DNA of 52,569 nucleotides, taken from positions 1-52,569 of the forward strand of contig NZ_JACGWX010000010.1 of the NCBI RefSeq assembly GCF_014137945.1, in the 5' to 3' direction. This stretch comes from Microcella alkalica. Its GTDB lineage: Bacteria > Actinomycetota > Actinomycetes > Actinomycetales > Microbacteriaceae. The translations under genes and the position numbers were made by a program. Shown in pieces: positions 28,128-37,552 of the stretch. Below the pieces are notes generated by a model. That model did not search any database, was not told the DNA's origin, and worked only from the letters and a program-made list of their open reading frames with translations. Each line of letters begins with the position of its first letter. Positions within the stretch are counted from its first letter, which is position 1.

Positions 28128-28502
28128 GTGATCGTGGGCATCGGGGTCGACGTCGTCGACCTCGCCCGGTTTGAGCGGGCGCTCAGCCGCACCCCCGGCC
28201 TGCGCGAGCGCCTCTTCGCCGAATCCGAGCGAGCGCTGCCGCTGCGCTCCCTCGCGGGCCGCTTCGCGGCGAAGGAGGCCCTCATGAAGGCGCTCGGCGA
28301 GACGGACGGCATCCGCTGGGTCGAGATGGCCATCGAGTCGGATGACCGAGGGAATCCCGATTTCGCGCTCACTGGGCGGGCGGCCGAGATCGCCGCCGGG
28401 CGCAGCATCGGCCGCATCCACGTCTCGATGTCGCACGACGCCGGGATCGCGACGGCCTTCGTCGTCGCCGAGCGCACCGAGGTTTCGGGAGACCGCGCAT
28501 GA
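28128..28502 (+). CDS. acpS: Holo-[acyl-carrier-protein] synthase
   Basis: Transfers 4'-phosphopantetheine from CoA to ACP. The 124-residue product has GIGVDVVDLARFERAL with the Mg2+-binding Asp, the RFAAKEALMKALG block with the metal-binding Glu, and HVSMSHDAGIATAFVV. The start could be GTG 28128 or GTG 28134. It overlaps alr by 4 bp (ATGA). Its CoA substrate depends on the nearby coaA. Confidence 0.95.
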   Translation: MIVGIGVDVVDLARFERALSRTPGLRERLFAESERALPLRSLAGRFAAKEALMKALGETDGIRWVEMAIESDDRGNPDFALTGRAAEIAAGRSIGRIHVSMSHDAGIATAFVVAERTEVSGDRA

Positions 28503-29605
28503 CCACCCGCCCGTTCCGCGAGGCGCGCATCGCGATCGACGCGATCGCCCACAACGTCGGGCTCCTGCGCCGACTGGCGCCGAGCCGGCACCTCATGGCG
28601 GTCGTCAAGGCTGACGGCTACGGGCACGGAGCGGTGACCGCGGCGCGCGCGGCGCTCGAGGCCGGTGCCGATCATCTCGGCGTCGCCGACGTGACCGAGG
28701 CGCTCGAGCTTCGCCGCGCGGGCATCGACGCGCCGGTGCTCGCGTGGCTGCACGACCCATCCGCCAATCTCGCCGTCGCGACGGAGGCGGGGGTCGCGCT
28801 CGGCGTGAGCTCGCTCGCCGAGCTCGAGCGGGCCGCTGCGGCCGGGCATCGCCCCGTCGTCCACGTCAAGGTCGACACGGGGCTCTCGCGCAACGGCGTG
28901 GTCGAGCCCGGATGGGGCCCGCTGCTCGAGCGGCTCGCCGAGCTCGTCGACGCGGGCGACGTCCGTCTCGACGGCGTCTTCAGCCACCTCTCGAACACGA
29001 GCCCGCACGACGATCGCGCGCAGCTGCACGTCTTCGAGCGCTTCCTCGACGCCGTCGACGCCGTCGGGCTCGAGCCGGGCATCCGCCATCTCGCCGCCTC
29101 GGCCGCCGCGATCGACCTGCCGGAGGCGCGCCTCGACATGGTGCGCGCCGGCATCGCGGTGTACGGAGTCTCACCCGCCCCGCAGCACCGCGCGATCGGG
29201 CTTCGCCCCGCGATGGAGCTCAGCGCGCCCGTCGTGAGCGTCAAGCGCGTAGCTGCCGGCAGCGGTGTCTCGTACGGGTACCTGCATCGCACGGACGAGT
29301 CGTCGACCCTCGCCCTCGTGCCCCTCGGCTACGCCGACGGCGTCCCGCGGCACGCCCTCGGGGCGCGCGTGCTCATCGGGGACGAGACCTTCCCCGTGGC
29401 CGGGCGCATCGCGATGGACCAGCTCGTCGTCGACGTCGGCGGCCGTCGCGTCGCCGTCGGCGATCGCGCCGTGCTCTTCGGCGACGCCGCGACGGGCGCG
29501 CCGACGGCCGACGACTGGGCCGACGCGGCGGGAACCATCGGCTACGAGATCGTCACGCGACTCGGCCGCCGCGTCACCCGGACCACCGTGAGAGCGCACG
29601 CGTGA
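28499..29605 (+). CDS. alr: Alanine racemase
   Basis: PLP enzyme that makes D-alanine for peptidoglycan. The 368-residue product has the PLP lysine Lys37 in AVVKADGYGHGA, the barrel block VKVDTGLSRNGV, and RAGIAVYGVSP. The catalytic tyrosine from the second domain is Tyr259, in GVSYGYLH, followed by PLGYADGVPR. ATGA overlap with acpS and GTGA overlap with tsaE. Confidence 0.97.
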   Translation: MTTRPFREARIAIDAIAHNVGLLRRLAPSRHLMAVVKADGYGHGAVTAARAALEAGADHLGVADVTEALELRRAGIDAPVLAWLHDPSANLAVATEAGVALGVSSLAELERAAAAGHRPVVHVKVDTGLSRNGVVEPGWGPLLERLAELVDAGDVRLDGVFSHLSNTSPHDDRAQLHVFERFLDAVDAVGLEPGIRHLAASAAAIDLPEARLDMVRAGIAVYGVSPAPQHRAIGLRPAMELSAPVVSVKRVAAGSGVSYGYLHRTDESSTLALVPLGYADGVPRHALGARVLIGDETFPVAGRIAMDQLVVDVGGRRVAVGDRAVLFGDAATGAPTADDWADAAGTIGYEIVTRLGRRVTRTTVRAHA

Positions 29606-30123
29606 GCGCAGAGGAGCGCCTCGTCATCGCCGACCCGGAGGCCATGGAGCGCTTCGGCGCGCGCGTCGCGGCCGAGCTGCGCGCGAGCGACGTCGTTCTC
29701 CTGACGGGCGAGCTCGGCGCCGGCAAGACGACCTTCACGCGCGGGCTCGGCGCCGCCCTCGGCGTGCGCGGCACCGTCACGAGCCCGACCTTCGTCCTCG
29801 CCAGGACCCACCCGCGCGAGAGCGCCGCGCCGCTCGTCCACGTCGACGCCTACCGGCTCTCCGACGCCGCCGAGCTCGACGACCTCGACATCGACTTCGC
29901 GGGCTCGATCGTCGTGGTCGAGTGGGGCGCCGGTCTCGTCGAGCACCTCGTCGACGAGTGGCTGTCGATCACGATCGGGCGCCCGACGGGAGGCGGAGCA
30001 TCCGGCCCCGACGGCGCCGCCGCCGACCCGGATGTCGCCCCCGTCGAGCCCCGCGCGGTCACGGTGACGGGAACCGGCGAGCGCTGGGCCGACCTAGGCT
30101 GGATCCATGCTGCTCGCGATTGA
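29602..30123 (+). CDS. tsaE: tRNA t6A biosynthesis ATPase TsaE
   Basis: ATPase that supports the TsaB-TsaD complex in making N6-threonylcarbamoyladenosine at A37. The 173-residue product has Walker A GELGAGKTT (residues 36-44), TSPTFVLARTH, VHVDAYRL, and VVEWGAG. A Gly/Ala/Pro-rich segment near residues 125-155 makes it slightly longer than typical. GTG start overlapping the alr stop; its last 17 bp overlap tsaB. Confidence 0.95.
   Translation: MSAEERLVIADPEAMERFGARVAAELRASDVVLLTGELGAGKTTFTRGLGAALGVRGTVTSPTFVLARTHPRESAAPLVHVDAYRLSDAAELDDLDIDFAGSIVVVEWGAGLVEHLVDEWLSITIGRPTGGGASGPDGAAADPDVAPVEPRAVTVTGTGERWADLGWIHAARD
30095..30100 (+). promoter_or_regulatory. Candidate internal -10 box before tsaB
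   Basis: TAGGCT inside the 3' end of tsaE lies 6 nt before the tsaB ATG. It may start a leaderless tsaB-rimI-tsaD transcript independent of upstream readthrough. GGATCC between the box and the ATG is only a weak, very close Shine-Dalgarno candidate. Confidence 0.4.
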
Positions 30124-30721
30124 CACCTCCGCGGGCACGTCGATCGCGATCGTCGCTGATGACGGCCGCGTGATCGTCGAACGGTCGAGCGCCGACACGC
30201 GGCGGCACGCCGAGGTCATCGGCCCGTTCCTGGCGGAGGCCCTCGAGGTCGCCGAGCGCGACGGGTCGCGACTGTCGCACGTCGTCGCCGGCATCGGCCC
30301 CGGCCCCTATACCGGCCTGCGCGTCGGCATCGCCGCGGCCCGCGCGATCGCGATCGCCCGCAGGATCCCGCTCCTGGCCGGCCCGAGCCACGAGGCCGTC
30401 GCCCTGAGCCTCGTCGAGGGCGGCGTCGCCGCCGGCCGCTTCGCGGTGATCACGGATGCCCGCCGCCGCGAGGTCGCCGTCACCGTCTTCGCCGCGCAGC
30501 TCCCTCTCCCGACCGAGCTCGAGGCCGCGCACCTCGTGGCCCGCGCCGCGTTCGCGCCGACCGAGGGCGTCACGCCGTTCGAGGTGCAGGAGATCCCCGC
30601 CGCCGCGCTCGCGCTCGCCGCCCTCGCGCGGCTCGCCGCGGGAGCCGCCTTCCTCGAGCCGCAGCCGCTCTACCTGCGCGCCCCCGACGTCACGCTCTCG
30701 ACCCCGAAGCGGGTGAGCTGA
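30107..30721 (+). CDS. tsaB: tRNA t6A biosynthesis scaffold TsaB
   Basis: ASKHA-fold partner of TsaD. The 204-residue product opens LLAIDTSAGTSIAIV and has GIGPGPYTGLRVGIAAARAIA and VITDARRREVAVTVF, the core TsaB blocks. It lacks the TsaD-type metal histidines, as expected. It overlaps tsaE by 17 bp and rimI by 1 bp. Confidence 0.95.
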   Translation: MLLAIDTSAGTSIAIVADDGRVIVERSSADTRRHAEVIGPFLAEALEVAERDGSRLSHVVAGIGPGPYTGLRVGIAAARAIAIARRIPLLAGPSHEAVALSLVEGGVAAGRFAVITDARRREVAVTVFAAQLPLPTELEAAHLVARAAFAPTEGVTPFEVQEIPAAALALAALARLAAGAAFLEPQPLYLRAPDVTLSTPKRVS

Positions 30722-31214
30722 TGAGCGGCCGAGGGTCGACGGCCGGGAGCGGGGGCGCCGCCCCCGCCATCCGCGTGCGCGACGCCGAGCTCGCCGATCT
30801 CGACGCGATCATGGCGCTCGAGACGGCGACCTTCCCCGGCGACGCGTGGAGCCGCGACCTCATGGCCGCCGAGCTCGCGAGCCCGCACACCGTCTACGTC
30901 GTGATCGAGTCGGGGGATGAGGTCGTGGCGTATGCGGGGCTGAGCGCGCCCGCGGGGGCCGAGCAGGGCGACATCCAGACGATCGCCGTCGATCCGACGC
31001 ACCGGCGGCTCGGGATCGGCACGGTGCTCATGCGCGAGCTCCTGGGCGCGGCGCGGGCGCGCGGCGCGACCCAGGTCTTCCTCGAGGTGCGGGCCGACAA
31101 TCCCGGCGCCGAGGAGCTCTACCGCCGCCACGGATTCGCGCGCATCGGCGTGCGGCCGCATTACTACCAGCCCGATGACGTCGATGCGATCGTCATGCGG
31201 TGGGAGGGAGCGGC

Positions 31215-31218
<4 letters not shown>
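30721..31218 (+). CDS. rimI: Ribosomal protein S18-alanine N-acetyltransferase RimI
   Basis: GNAT enzyme that acetylates the N-terminus of S18. The 165-residue product has the acetyl-CoA motif [11 protein letters not shown] and the C-terminal [20 protein letters not shown] with the family [14 protein letters not shown] ending. The first ~15 residues are Gly/Ser-rich and unconserved. The location between tsaB and tsaD is classic. Confidence 0.93.
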
Positions 31219-32276
<1,058 letters not shown>

Positions 32277-32293
32277 GCGCCGCGCGTCGAACG

Positions 32294-32322
32294 TTGACAC
32301 CTCCTCACCCCCCTGGCACAGT
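32294..32322 (+). promoter_or_regulatory. Strong promoter of the DUF4190 gene
   Basis: TTGACA (32294-32299), a 17-nt spacer, and CACAGT (32317-32322) preceded by an extended-10 TG (32314-32315). The -35 is a perfect consensus. A ~65-nt leader with CAGGAG leads to the ATG at 32393. Confidence 0.65.
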
Positions 32323-32392
32323 TGCGGTTGCGCACGATCTGCGCGCCCGGCGGCCAGCACCGTCGCCCTCACCCCGCCACCAGGAGTCCTCG

Positions 32393-32779
32393 ATGACCGA
32401 CGCCCCGCCGCCTCCCTCGCCCGACTACCCCTCGCAGCCGGCCCAGCCGGCCCAGCCGGCCCAGGCCGCGCAGCCGAACCCGTACGCGAGCCAGAACCCG
32501 TACGCGTCCTCGACGCCGTATGCCGCCGCTCCTGCGCAGAAGACGAACGTGCTCGCGATCGTCTCGCTCGTGCTGTCGATCCTCTGGATCTCGATCCCCG
32601 GCGTCGTGTGCGGCCACATCGCGCTCAACCAGATCAAGAAGACCGGCGAGAGCGGCCGCGGTCTCGCGATCGCGGGCCTCGTCGTCGGCTACATCGGCAT
32701 CGTCGGCGGGCTCCTGCTCGTTCTGCTTTGGGTGGGCCTCATCGCCACCGCCGGGTTCACGAGCTACTCGACGTACTGA
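32393..32779 (+). CDS. DUF4190 small membrane protein
   Basis: 128 residues. The N-terminal ~55 residues are Pro/Gln/Ala/Tyr-rich and cytoplasmic-looking, partly encoded by three perfect 9-bp repeats (CAGCCGGCC, 32435-32461). Two hydrophobic segments follow, joined by GHIALNQIKKTGESGRGLAI, the typical DUF4190 loop. No function is known for the family. It has its own consensus promoter and ribosome-binding site. Confidence 0.85.
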   Translation: MTDAPPPPSPDYPSQPAQPAQPAQAAQPNPYASQNPYASSTPYAAAPAQKTNVLAIVSLVLSILWISIPGVVCGHIALNQIKKTGESGRGLAIAGLVVGYIGIVGGLLLVLLWVGLIATAGFTSYSTY

Positions 32780-32864
32780 TCCGCGTCGCCCGACGGCCCG
32801 CCCGCGCTCCGCGCCGGCGGGTCGTCGCGCGTACGCTGGAAGCGACCCAGCCCCGAGGAGCCGC

Positions 32865-33272
32865 ATGTCCACGCCCGTCGAGCCCGAGACGGCCCCCGCA
32901 CCCGCACCCGCACCCGCACTTGACGCCGACGCTCAGCCCGGCTCGACCGCCGAGTTCCCCTCGGTCGCGCCGCACCCGCCCGCCCCCGCGAGCGCGCAGA
33001 CGCTCAGCGTGCTCGGCCTCGTCTTCGGCGTCGTGGGGTTCCTCGCCTCGTTCGCCGCCGTCGGCCTCGTGTTAGCGCTCGTCGGCGTGATCCTCAGCCA
33101 CCTCGGCCTGCGACGCGAGCCGGCCGGGCGCTCCATGGCGATCGCCGGGCTGGCCTGCGGCTACGTCGGCCTCGGGATCTCGATCATCTGGGGCATCATC
33201 CTGCTCGCGACGCTGCTCATCCCGCTCCTCGCCGTCGGGCTGTTCGCCGGCATTGCGGGCATCGCCGGCTAG
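32865..33272 (+). CDS. DUF4190-like small membrane protein
   Basis: 135 residues. A Pro/Ala-rich N-terminus (partly four hexamer repeats, CCCGCA) precedes two hydrophobic segments around the loop GLRREPAGRSMAIAGLACGY, and a third very hydrophobic segment closes the protein. It resembles the preceding gene in layout, suggesting a diverged tandem duplicate. GAGGAG lies 4 nt before ATG 32865. TACGCT at 32832-32837 may be a -10 box. Confidence 0.8.
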   Translation: MSTPVEPETAPAPAPAPALDADAQPGSTAEFPSVAPHPPAPASAQTLSVLGLVFGVVGFLASFAAVGLVLALVGVILSHLGLRREPAGRSMAIAGLACGYVGLGISIIWGIILLATLLIPLLAVGLFAGIAGIAG

Positions 33273-33316
33273 GCCTCACGAGCCCGACCGCACCGGGCGG
33301 GCGCCACCGGCTCTCG

Positions 33317-34495
33317 TCAGTCGACGCGCTCGACGAGTAGCGCCACGCGCTCGCCCGCGGCCCGCGTCAGCACGAGCGTCGCCGCGTTCGGGCCCTGGGG
33401 CTTGAGCTGCTTCCGGAACAGCGCGGGGTCGATGTCGACGCCGCGCTTCTTGATCTCGATCGTCCCGACGCCGCGCTCGCGCAGCGCTTTCGCAATCCGC
33501 TTCGCGTCGAGCGGCCACCGCTCGAGCACGCGGAACGCCCGCGCGAACGGCGTCGGCGCGAGCCGATCGGCCGTCACCCACGCGATCGTGGCGTCGAGCA
33601 TCCGCCCCTCGATCGATCGGGCGAGGTCGCCGATGAGGCGGGCCCGGATGACCGCCCCATCGGGCTCGTACAGGTACTCCCCGAGGGGGCCGGCCTCGAC
33701 GTCCGGCGAATCGTCGGCCGCCACGAGCTCCGCGGCCCCCTGCGGGCCGAGCACGAGCGCCGCCCGTCGGATGCCCGGCCGCGCGAGCGCGCCGCTCCAC
33801 AGCACGACCTCGACGACCTCGCCGCCGCCGCTCACCCACTGCGCCTCGACGTCGGCGGGGATGAGCGCGCGGTCCATCCCGGGCGCGAGCTTGATGCCGC
33901 CGGGTCGACGCCGCGCGATCGCGAGGGCGGCGTCGAGCGAGGGCGACCAGTCGTCGGGGGAGGACAGTCGCCGCGCGCCGGTGCGCCGCGCGGGGTCGAG
34001 CCACACGGCGTCGACGCGGGTCGCGTCGACGGCCTCGGCGTCGCCGAGCTCGACGGTCGCGCGCTCCCACGGGGCGAGGTTGTAGGCGGCGATCGCCGCG
34101 GTCGGCTCGTCGCGCTCGACGGCGAGCACCTCGAGGTCGAGCGCCGCGAGCGCCATCGCGTCGCCGCCGATGCCGCATCCGAGGTCGGCGACGCGCGTGA
34201 GGCCCGCCGCGACGTACCGGCCGGCGTGCTGCGCCGCGACCCCGAGCCGGGAGGCCTGCTCCAGGCCCGCCTCGGTGAAGAGCATCCGCTCGGCGAACGG
34301 GCCGAACTTCGCGACGGCCTTCCTGCGCAGTCGGTGCTGGGTGAGGACGGCGGAGACGCGAGCGGGCGGATGCCCGGCGCGGCGCAGACCGGCCACGAGC
34401 GAGACCGCATCGGCCGTCGAGTCGCTCGGCGGGAGGCCCGCGAGCAGGTCGAGCGCCTCCGCCGTCAGCAGCTCCCGCACCTCGCTCGCGTCCAT
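33317..34495 (-). CDS. Class I methyltransferase with THUMP-like C-terminal domain
   Basis: The 392-residue protein has a SAM-binding motif VADLGCGIGGDAMAL around residue 105, the acidic residue in LAVERDE, and WLDPARRTGARR, which resembles the DPPR/DPxR motif of RNA methyltransferases. The C-terminal ~90 residues (GIGTIEIKKRGVDIDP-type segment) match the THUMP-like domain often annotated with these enzymes. It is probably an RNA methyltransferase, but the target is unknown. GGGAGGA lies 7 nt before ATG 34495. Confidence 0.85.
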   Translation of the reverse strand: MDASEVRELLTAEALDLLAGLPPSDSTADAVSLVAGLRRAGHPPARVSAVLTQHRLRRKAVAKFGPFAERMLFTEAGLEQASRLGVAAQHAGRYVAAGLTRVADLGCGIGGDAMALAALDLEVLAVERDEPTAAIAAYNLAPWERATVELGDAEAVDATRVDAVWLDPARRTGARRLSSPDDWSPSLDAALAIARRRPGGIKLAPGMDRALIPADVEAQWVSGGGEVVEVVLWSGALARPGIRRAALVLGPQGAAELVAADDSPDVEAGPLGEYLYEPDGAVIRARLIGDLARSIEGRMLDATIAWVTADRLAPTPFARAFRVLERWPLDAKRIAKALRERGVGTIEIKKRGVDIDPALFRKQLKPQGPNAATLVLTRAAGERVALLVERVD

Positions 34496-34529
34496 CGTCC
34501 GATCCTCCCACGCGCTCCGATGCCGCGCG

Positions 34530-34556
34530 CTGGCACTCGGATTGCATGAGTGCTAA
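34530..34556. promoter_or_regulatory. CIRCE operator (HrcA site) 1
   Basis: CTGGCACTC, nine bases, then GAGTGCTAA. The right arm is a perfect CIRCE half-site and the left arm matches 7 of 9. It overlaps the -35 of the groES promoter, so HrcA binding should repress groES without heat shock. Confidence 0.85.
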
Positions 34557-34571
34557 CCGCTTCGGTACAGT
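34542..34571 (+). promoter_or_regulatory. groES promoter
   Basis: TTGCAT (34542-34547) and TACAGT (34566-34571) are 18 nt apart, lying on and between the two CIRCE elements. Confidence 0.6.
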
Positions 34572-34576
34572 TGACC

Positions 34577-34603
34577 CTGGCACTCGCAGGGCGAGTGTGC
34601 CAA
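34577..34603. promoter_or_regulatory. CIRCE operator (HrcA site) 2
   Basis: CTGGCACTC, nine bases, then GTGTGCCAA. Each arm matches 7 of 9 CIRCE positions, and the core TGGCAC/GTGCCA is symmetric. It sits at the predicted transcript start. Confidence 0.65.
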
Positions 34604-34637
34604 TCCCCTCAACGTCTTAGGAAAGAAGAGGTCAACC

Positions 34638-34934
34638 GTGTCGGTCTCCATCAAGCCGCTCGAAGATCGCATCGTCATTACGCAGGTCGAGGCGGAGCAG
34701 ACCACCGCTTCGGGTCTCGTGATCCCCGACACCGCCAAGGAGAAGCCCCAGGAGGGCGAGGTCGTGGCGGTCGGCCCCGGCCGCATCGACGACAACGGCA
34801 ACCGCGTCCCGCTCGACGTCGCGGTCGGCGACAAGGTCATCTACTCGAAGTACGGCGGCACCGAGGTCAAGTACGACGGCCAGGAGTACCTGGTGCTCTC
34901 CGCCCGCGACATCCTCGCGGTCATCGTCCGCTAG
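34638..34934 (+). CDS. groES: Co-chaperonin GroES
   Basis: Lid of the GroEL chamber. The 98-residue product has [40 protein letters not shown] (the mobile loop region), and [16 protein letters not shown] start after AGGAAAGAAGAGG. No groEL follows, although many bacteria place it here; the chaperonin must be elsewhere. Confidence 0.98.
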   Translation: MSVSIKPLEDRIVITQVEAEQTTASGLVIPDTAKEKPQEGEVVAVGPGRIDDNGNRVPLDVAVGDKVIYSKYGGTEVKYDGQEYLVLSARDILAVIVR

Positions 34935-34950
34935 TCGCGGCGCTGCGATC

Positions 34951-34982
34951 CGGCCCCCTCCCGCCTCGGCGGGCGGGGGCCG
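34951..34982 (+). terminator. groES terminator hairpin
   Basis: CGGCCCCC (34951-34958) pairs with GGGGGCCG (34975-34982), with further pairing inside (CCGCC/GGCGG). It lies 17 nt after the groES stop, without a long U-tract. Confidence 0.6.
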
Positions 34983-35012
34983 TTCGCGTCCGAACGGGCA
35001 GTTTCCCGGGCG

Positions 35013-35018
35013 TACACT
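35013..35018 (+). promoter_or_regulatory. Candidate -10 box of the EamA gene
   Basis: TACACT lies 6 nt before the GTG at 35025, consistent with a leaderless transcript. Confidence 0.45.
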
Positions 35019-35024
35019 GACCCG

Positions 35025-35951
35025 GTGCCCGACTCCCGCGCCTCTCGCAGCGGGCTGCTGCTCGCGATCGGCGCCTACGGGCTCTGGGGCTTCCTGCCCG
35101 CCTACTTCCTCCTCCTGACGCCGAGCGGCGCGGTCGAGATCGTCGCCTGGCGGGTCGTGCTGTCCCTCGTGTTCTGCGTCGCGCTGCTCGCGGTGACGCG
35201 GGCGTTCCTGCCCTTCGCGGCGGTGCTGCGCGACCGGCGGATCATGGTGCTGAGCCTCGCGGCCGGCATCCTCATCGCCGTCAACTGGACGGTCTACGTC
35301 TACGGCTCGACCAACGGCTTCATCGTCGAGGCCGCCCTCGGCTACTTCATCAATCCGATCGTCACGGTCGCCCTCGGCGTGCTCGTGCTGCGCGAGCGGC
35401 TGCGTCCGTGGCAGTGGGTCGCCGTCGGGATCAGCGTCGCCGCGGTGCTCGTGCTTGCGATCGGCTACGGCCAGCCGCCGTGGATCGCGCTCACCCTCGC
35501 CTTCTCGTTCGGCGTGTACGGCCTGCTCAAGAACCGCATGGGCCCGCGCGTGGGGGCCGTCGCCGGGCTCACCCTCGAGACCGCGTGGCTCACCCCGCTC
35601 GCCGTCGTGGTGCTGGGCGTGCTCGCGAGCGCCGGCGAGCTCACGATGGGGCGGGAGGGCCTCGGGCACGTCGCCCTGCTCGGGCTCGCGGGCATCGTGA
35701 CCGCCGTGCCGCTCCTGCTGTTCGCGGGCGCCGCGCGTCGGCTGCCGCTCACGGTGATGGGGTTCATCCAGTACCTCGCGCCGCTGCTGCAGTTCGCGTT
35801 CGGGGTCGCCGTCATGGGTGAGCCGATGCCGCCCGAGCGCTGGCTCGGTTTCGCGCTCGTCTGGCTAGCACTCGTCGTCCTGACCCTCGACGCCGTGCGG
35901 CACCGACGGCGCACCGGAGCGGTGCGCGTGCCCGAGGTCGCGGCCGGGTAG
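35025..35951 (+). CDS. rarD: EamA-family transporter RarD
   Basis: The 308-residue membrane protein has ten predicted hydrophobic segments arranged as two EamA repeats. RarD-type blocks are visible: LLLAIGAYGLWGFLPAYF at the N-terminus, NWTVYVYGSTNGFIVEAALG with YFINPIVTVALGVLVLRERL, and GFIQYLAPLLQFAFGV near the end. RarD was named in relation to chloramphenicol sensitivity, but its substrate is not established. GTG start, probably leaderless. The next gene follows by 36 nt. Confidence 0.9.
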   Translation: MPDSRASRSGLLLAIGAYGLWGFLPAYFLLLTPSGAVEIVAWRVVLSLVFCVALLAVTRAFLPFAAVLRDRRIMVLSLAAGILIAVNWTVYVYGSTNGFIVEAALGYFINPIVTVALGVLVLRERLRPWQWVAVGISVAAVLVLAIGYGQPPWIALTLAFSFGVYGLLKNRMGPRVGAVAGLTLETAWLTPLAVVVLGVLASAGELTMGREGLGHVALLGLAGIVTAVPLLLFAGAARRLPLTVMGFIQYLAPLLQFAFGVAVMGEPMPPERWLGFALVWLALVVLTLDAVRHRRRTGAVRVPEVAAG

Positions 35952-35987
35952 TGTGCCGCCGAACCCTGCACCTCGGAAGGATCCCTC

Positions 35988-37286
35988 ATGCGCCCCGCCG
36001 CCGCGACCGCCCTCGCCCTCGTCCTCGCCACCGTCGCGCTCGCCGGGTGCACCGCGACGGAGCCCGTGGCCACTCCGACGCCCGTCGTCACGACCGCGAC
36101 GCCCACGCCCATTCCGCCGAGCGGCGACGGCATCCTGCGCATCGGCACGCTCGTACCGCTCACCGGCCCGTCCTCATCCCGCGGTCCCGTCCAGGTCGCG
36201 GCCGTCGAGATCGCCGTGCGTGACATCGCCGCGGCCGGCGGCGTGCTCGGCGCTCCGGTCGAGGTCATCCATCGCGACGTGGGTGACCCCGCGACGCCGA
36301 AGGCGGAGGAGTCGTTCGCCGACCTCGTCTCGCGCGGAGTCGACGTCGTCATCGGTCCGTCCGACCCTGGCCTCGTGCTCCGCATCGCACCGCTCGCCGC
36401 CGAGTCCGGCGTGACGATGCTCGTCCCAGGAGCCAGCACCGCGGCCGTCGGGGCGGCCGACCCCGCAGACGTGCTCTTTCGTGTCACTCCGCCGCTCACC
36501 GCGCAGGTCGCCGCGGTCGGGCGGGCCCTCGTCGCCGACGGCGTCGAGTCGATCGCGCTCCTCACCGCCGAGGGCGAGGAGGGTCTCGCGCTCGCCGATG
36601 CGCTACGCACCGCACTCGAGGGCGCCGACGTCGACGTCGTCGTGCCCGAGCCGCTCACCGCCGCCACCCGCGCCTCGACCCTCGCGCGCGAGCTGCTCGA
36701 GCCCGAGGCGGGCGATGGCGAGGAGGCCGCGCCCCGCCCCATCGACAGCGTGATCGCCGCCACGAGCGCGGACCTCGCTCCCATCACCGGAGCGGCCCTC
36801 GAGGCCCTCGTCGACGCAGGCTTGGAGGCCGGCGGGCTCTGGCTCCTCGGCGACAGCCTGGTCGACTATGCAGCAGTCGTGAATGAGGGAGCGCTCGAGG
36901 GAGCCCAGGGCGTGCGTGCGGGAGCCGATGTGAGCGACCGCTTCCGCACGATCCTGCGGCAGTCCGACCCGGGCATCCCCTCATTCGGCTTCGCTGCAGA
37001 GGTGTACGACGCCGTGATCCTCGCCGCGCTCGCCGCTGAGCTCGCCGGCGACGACGGCGGACCCTCGATCGCTGCCTCGCTGCGCGCGGCCGCAGCCGAC
37101 GGCGTGCCGTGCACGAGCTTCGGCGCCTGCCTCGACGTCCTCGCTCAGGACCGCGAACCCGACTATGACGGCCTCAGCGGCCTCCTGACGATCGACGAGT
37201 CGGGAGATGTGGTGGATGCGCGGCTCGCCCTGTTCCGCTACTCCGCGGCGGGCACTCCCGAGCGCGACGGGGTGCTCGGCGACTGA
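35988..37286 (+). CDS. Periplasmic-type amino-acid-binding lipoprotein 1 (LivJ/K-like)
   Basis: The 432-residue product has a signal peptide with lipobox LAGC (Cys21), so it is anchored on the outer membrane face. The rest is a type-1 periplasmic-binding-protein fold of the branched-chain amino-acid family (IGTLVPLTGP, EVIHRDVGD, FAAEVYDAVILAAL). It shares the IHRDxGD and YDAVIL blocks with the next gene, so the two are paralogues. RBS GGAAGGA. Two cysteines (CTSFGAC) near the C-terminus may form a disulphide. The ligand is unknown. Confidence 0.88.
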   Translation: MRPAAATALALVLATVALAGCTATEPVATPTPVVTTATPTPIPPSGDGILRIGTLVPLTGPSSSRGPVQVAAVEIAVRDIAAAGGVLGAPVEVIHRDVGDPATPKAEESFADLVSRGVDVVIGPSDPGLVLRIAPLAAESGVTMLVPGASTAAVGAADPADVLFRVTPPLTAQVAAVGRALVADGVESIALLTAEGEEGLALADALRTALEGADVDVVVPEPLTAATRASTLARELLEPEAGDGEEAAPRPIDSVIAATSADLAPITGAALEALVDAGLEAGGLWLLGDSLVDYAAVVNEGALEGAQGVRAGADVSDRFRTILRQSDPGIPSFGFAAEVYDAVILAALAAELAGDDGGPSIAASLRAAAADGVPCTSFGACLDVLAQDREPDYDGLSGLLTIDESGDVVDARLALFRYSAAGTPERDGVLGD

Positions 37287-37430
37287 GCGTCATCGACGGC
37301 TCGCGAGCACGGCAACGGACGTCCGGCGGGGCGCGAGCACCTGGCCGCCGGAACTGCGGAATCCGTCGCGGGAAAGCGCGTCATCTGCGAAAACCGCTGC
37401 GGAGAATCCCCCATGAATTCGTTTCGGGGC

Positions 37431-37446
37431 GTTACAGGGCTGTAAC
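37431..37446. promoter_or_regulatory. Perfect palindrome (GlnR-like) upstream of binding protein 2
   Basis: GTTACAG-GG-CTGTAAC is a perfect 16-nt palindrome. It also reads as GTTAC-n6-GTAAC, matching the half-site spacing of the actinobacterial nitrogen regulator GlnR (GTNAC-n6-GNAAC). GTTTC lies five bases before it. It covers the candidate -35 of the following promoter. Confidence 0.55.
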
Positions 37447-37459
37447 CCCAATGTATTGT
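37432..37459 (+). promoter_or_regulatory. Promoter of amino-acid-binding lipoprotein 2
   Basis: TTACAG (37432-37437) and TATTGT (37454-37459) are 16 nt apart. The -35 lies inside the palindrome. The leader would be about 85 nt, ending with AAGGAG (37543-37548). Confidence 0.45.
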
Positions 37460-37552
37460 GCGCGCCCGCTCCGTCACCCACCGTGGCAGGACAGCGATGG
37501 TGCATGCGCATCGTCGTCTTCCTGAACACATTCGAACTACGCAAGGAGCAAC

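Noticed and set aside
32886-32920. Phase-variable simple repeat (CCCGCA) in the second DUF4190 gene
   Set aside because: Unit length is six bases, so slippage keeps the frame; it can vary length but not switch the gene on or off.
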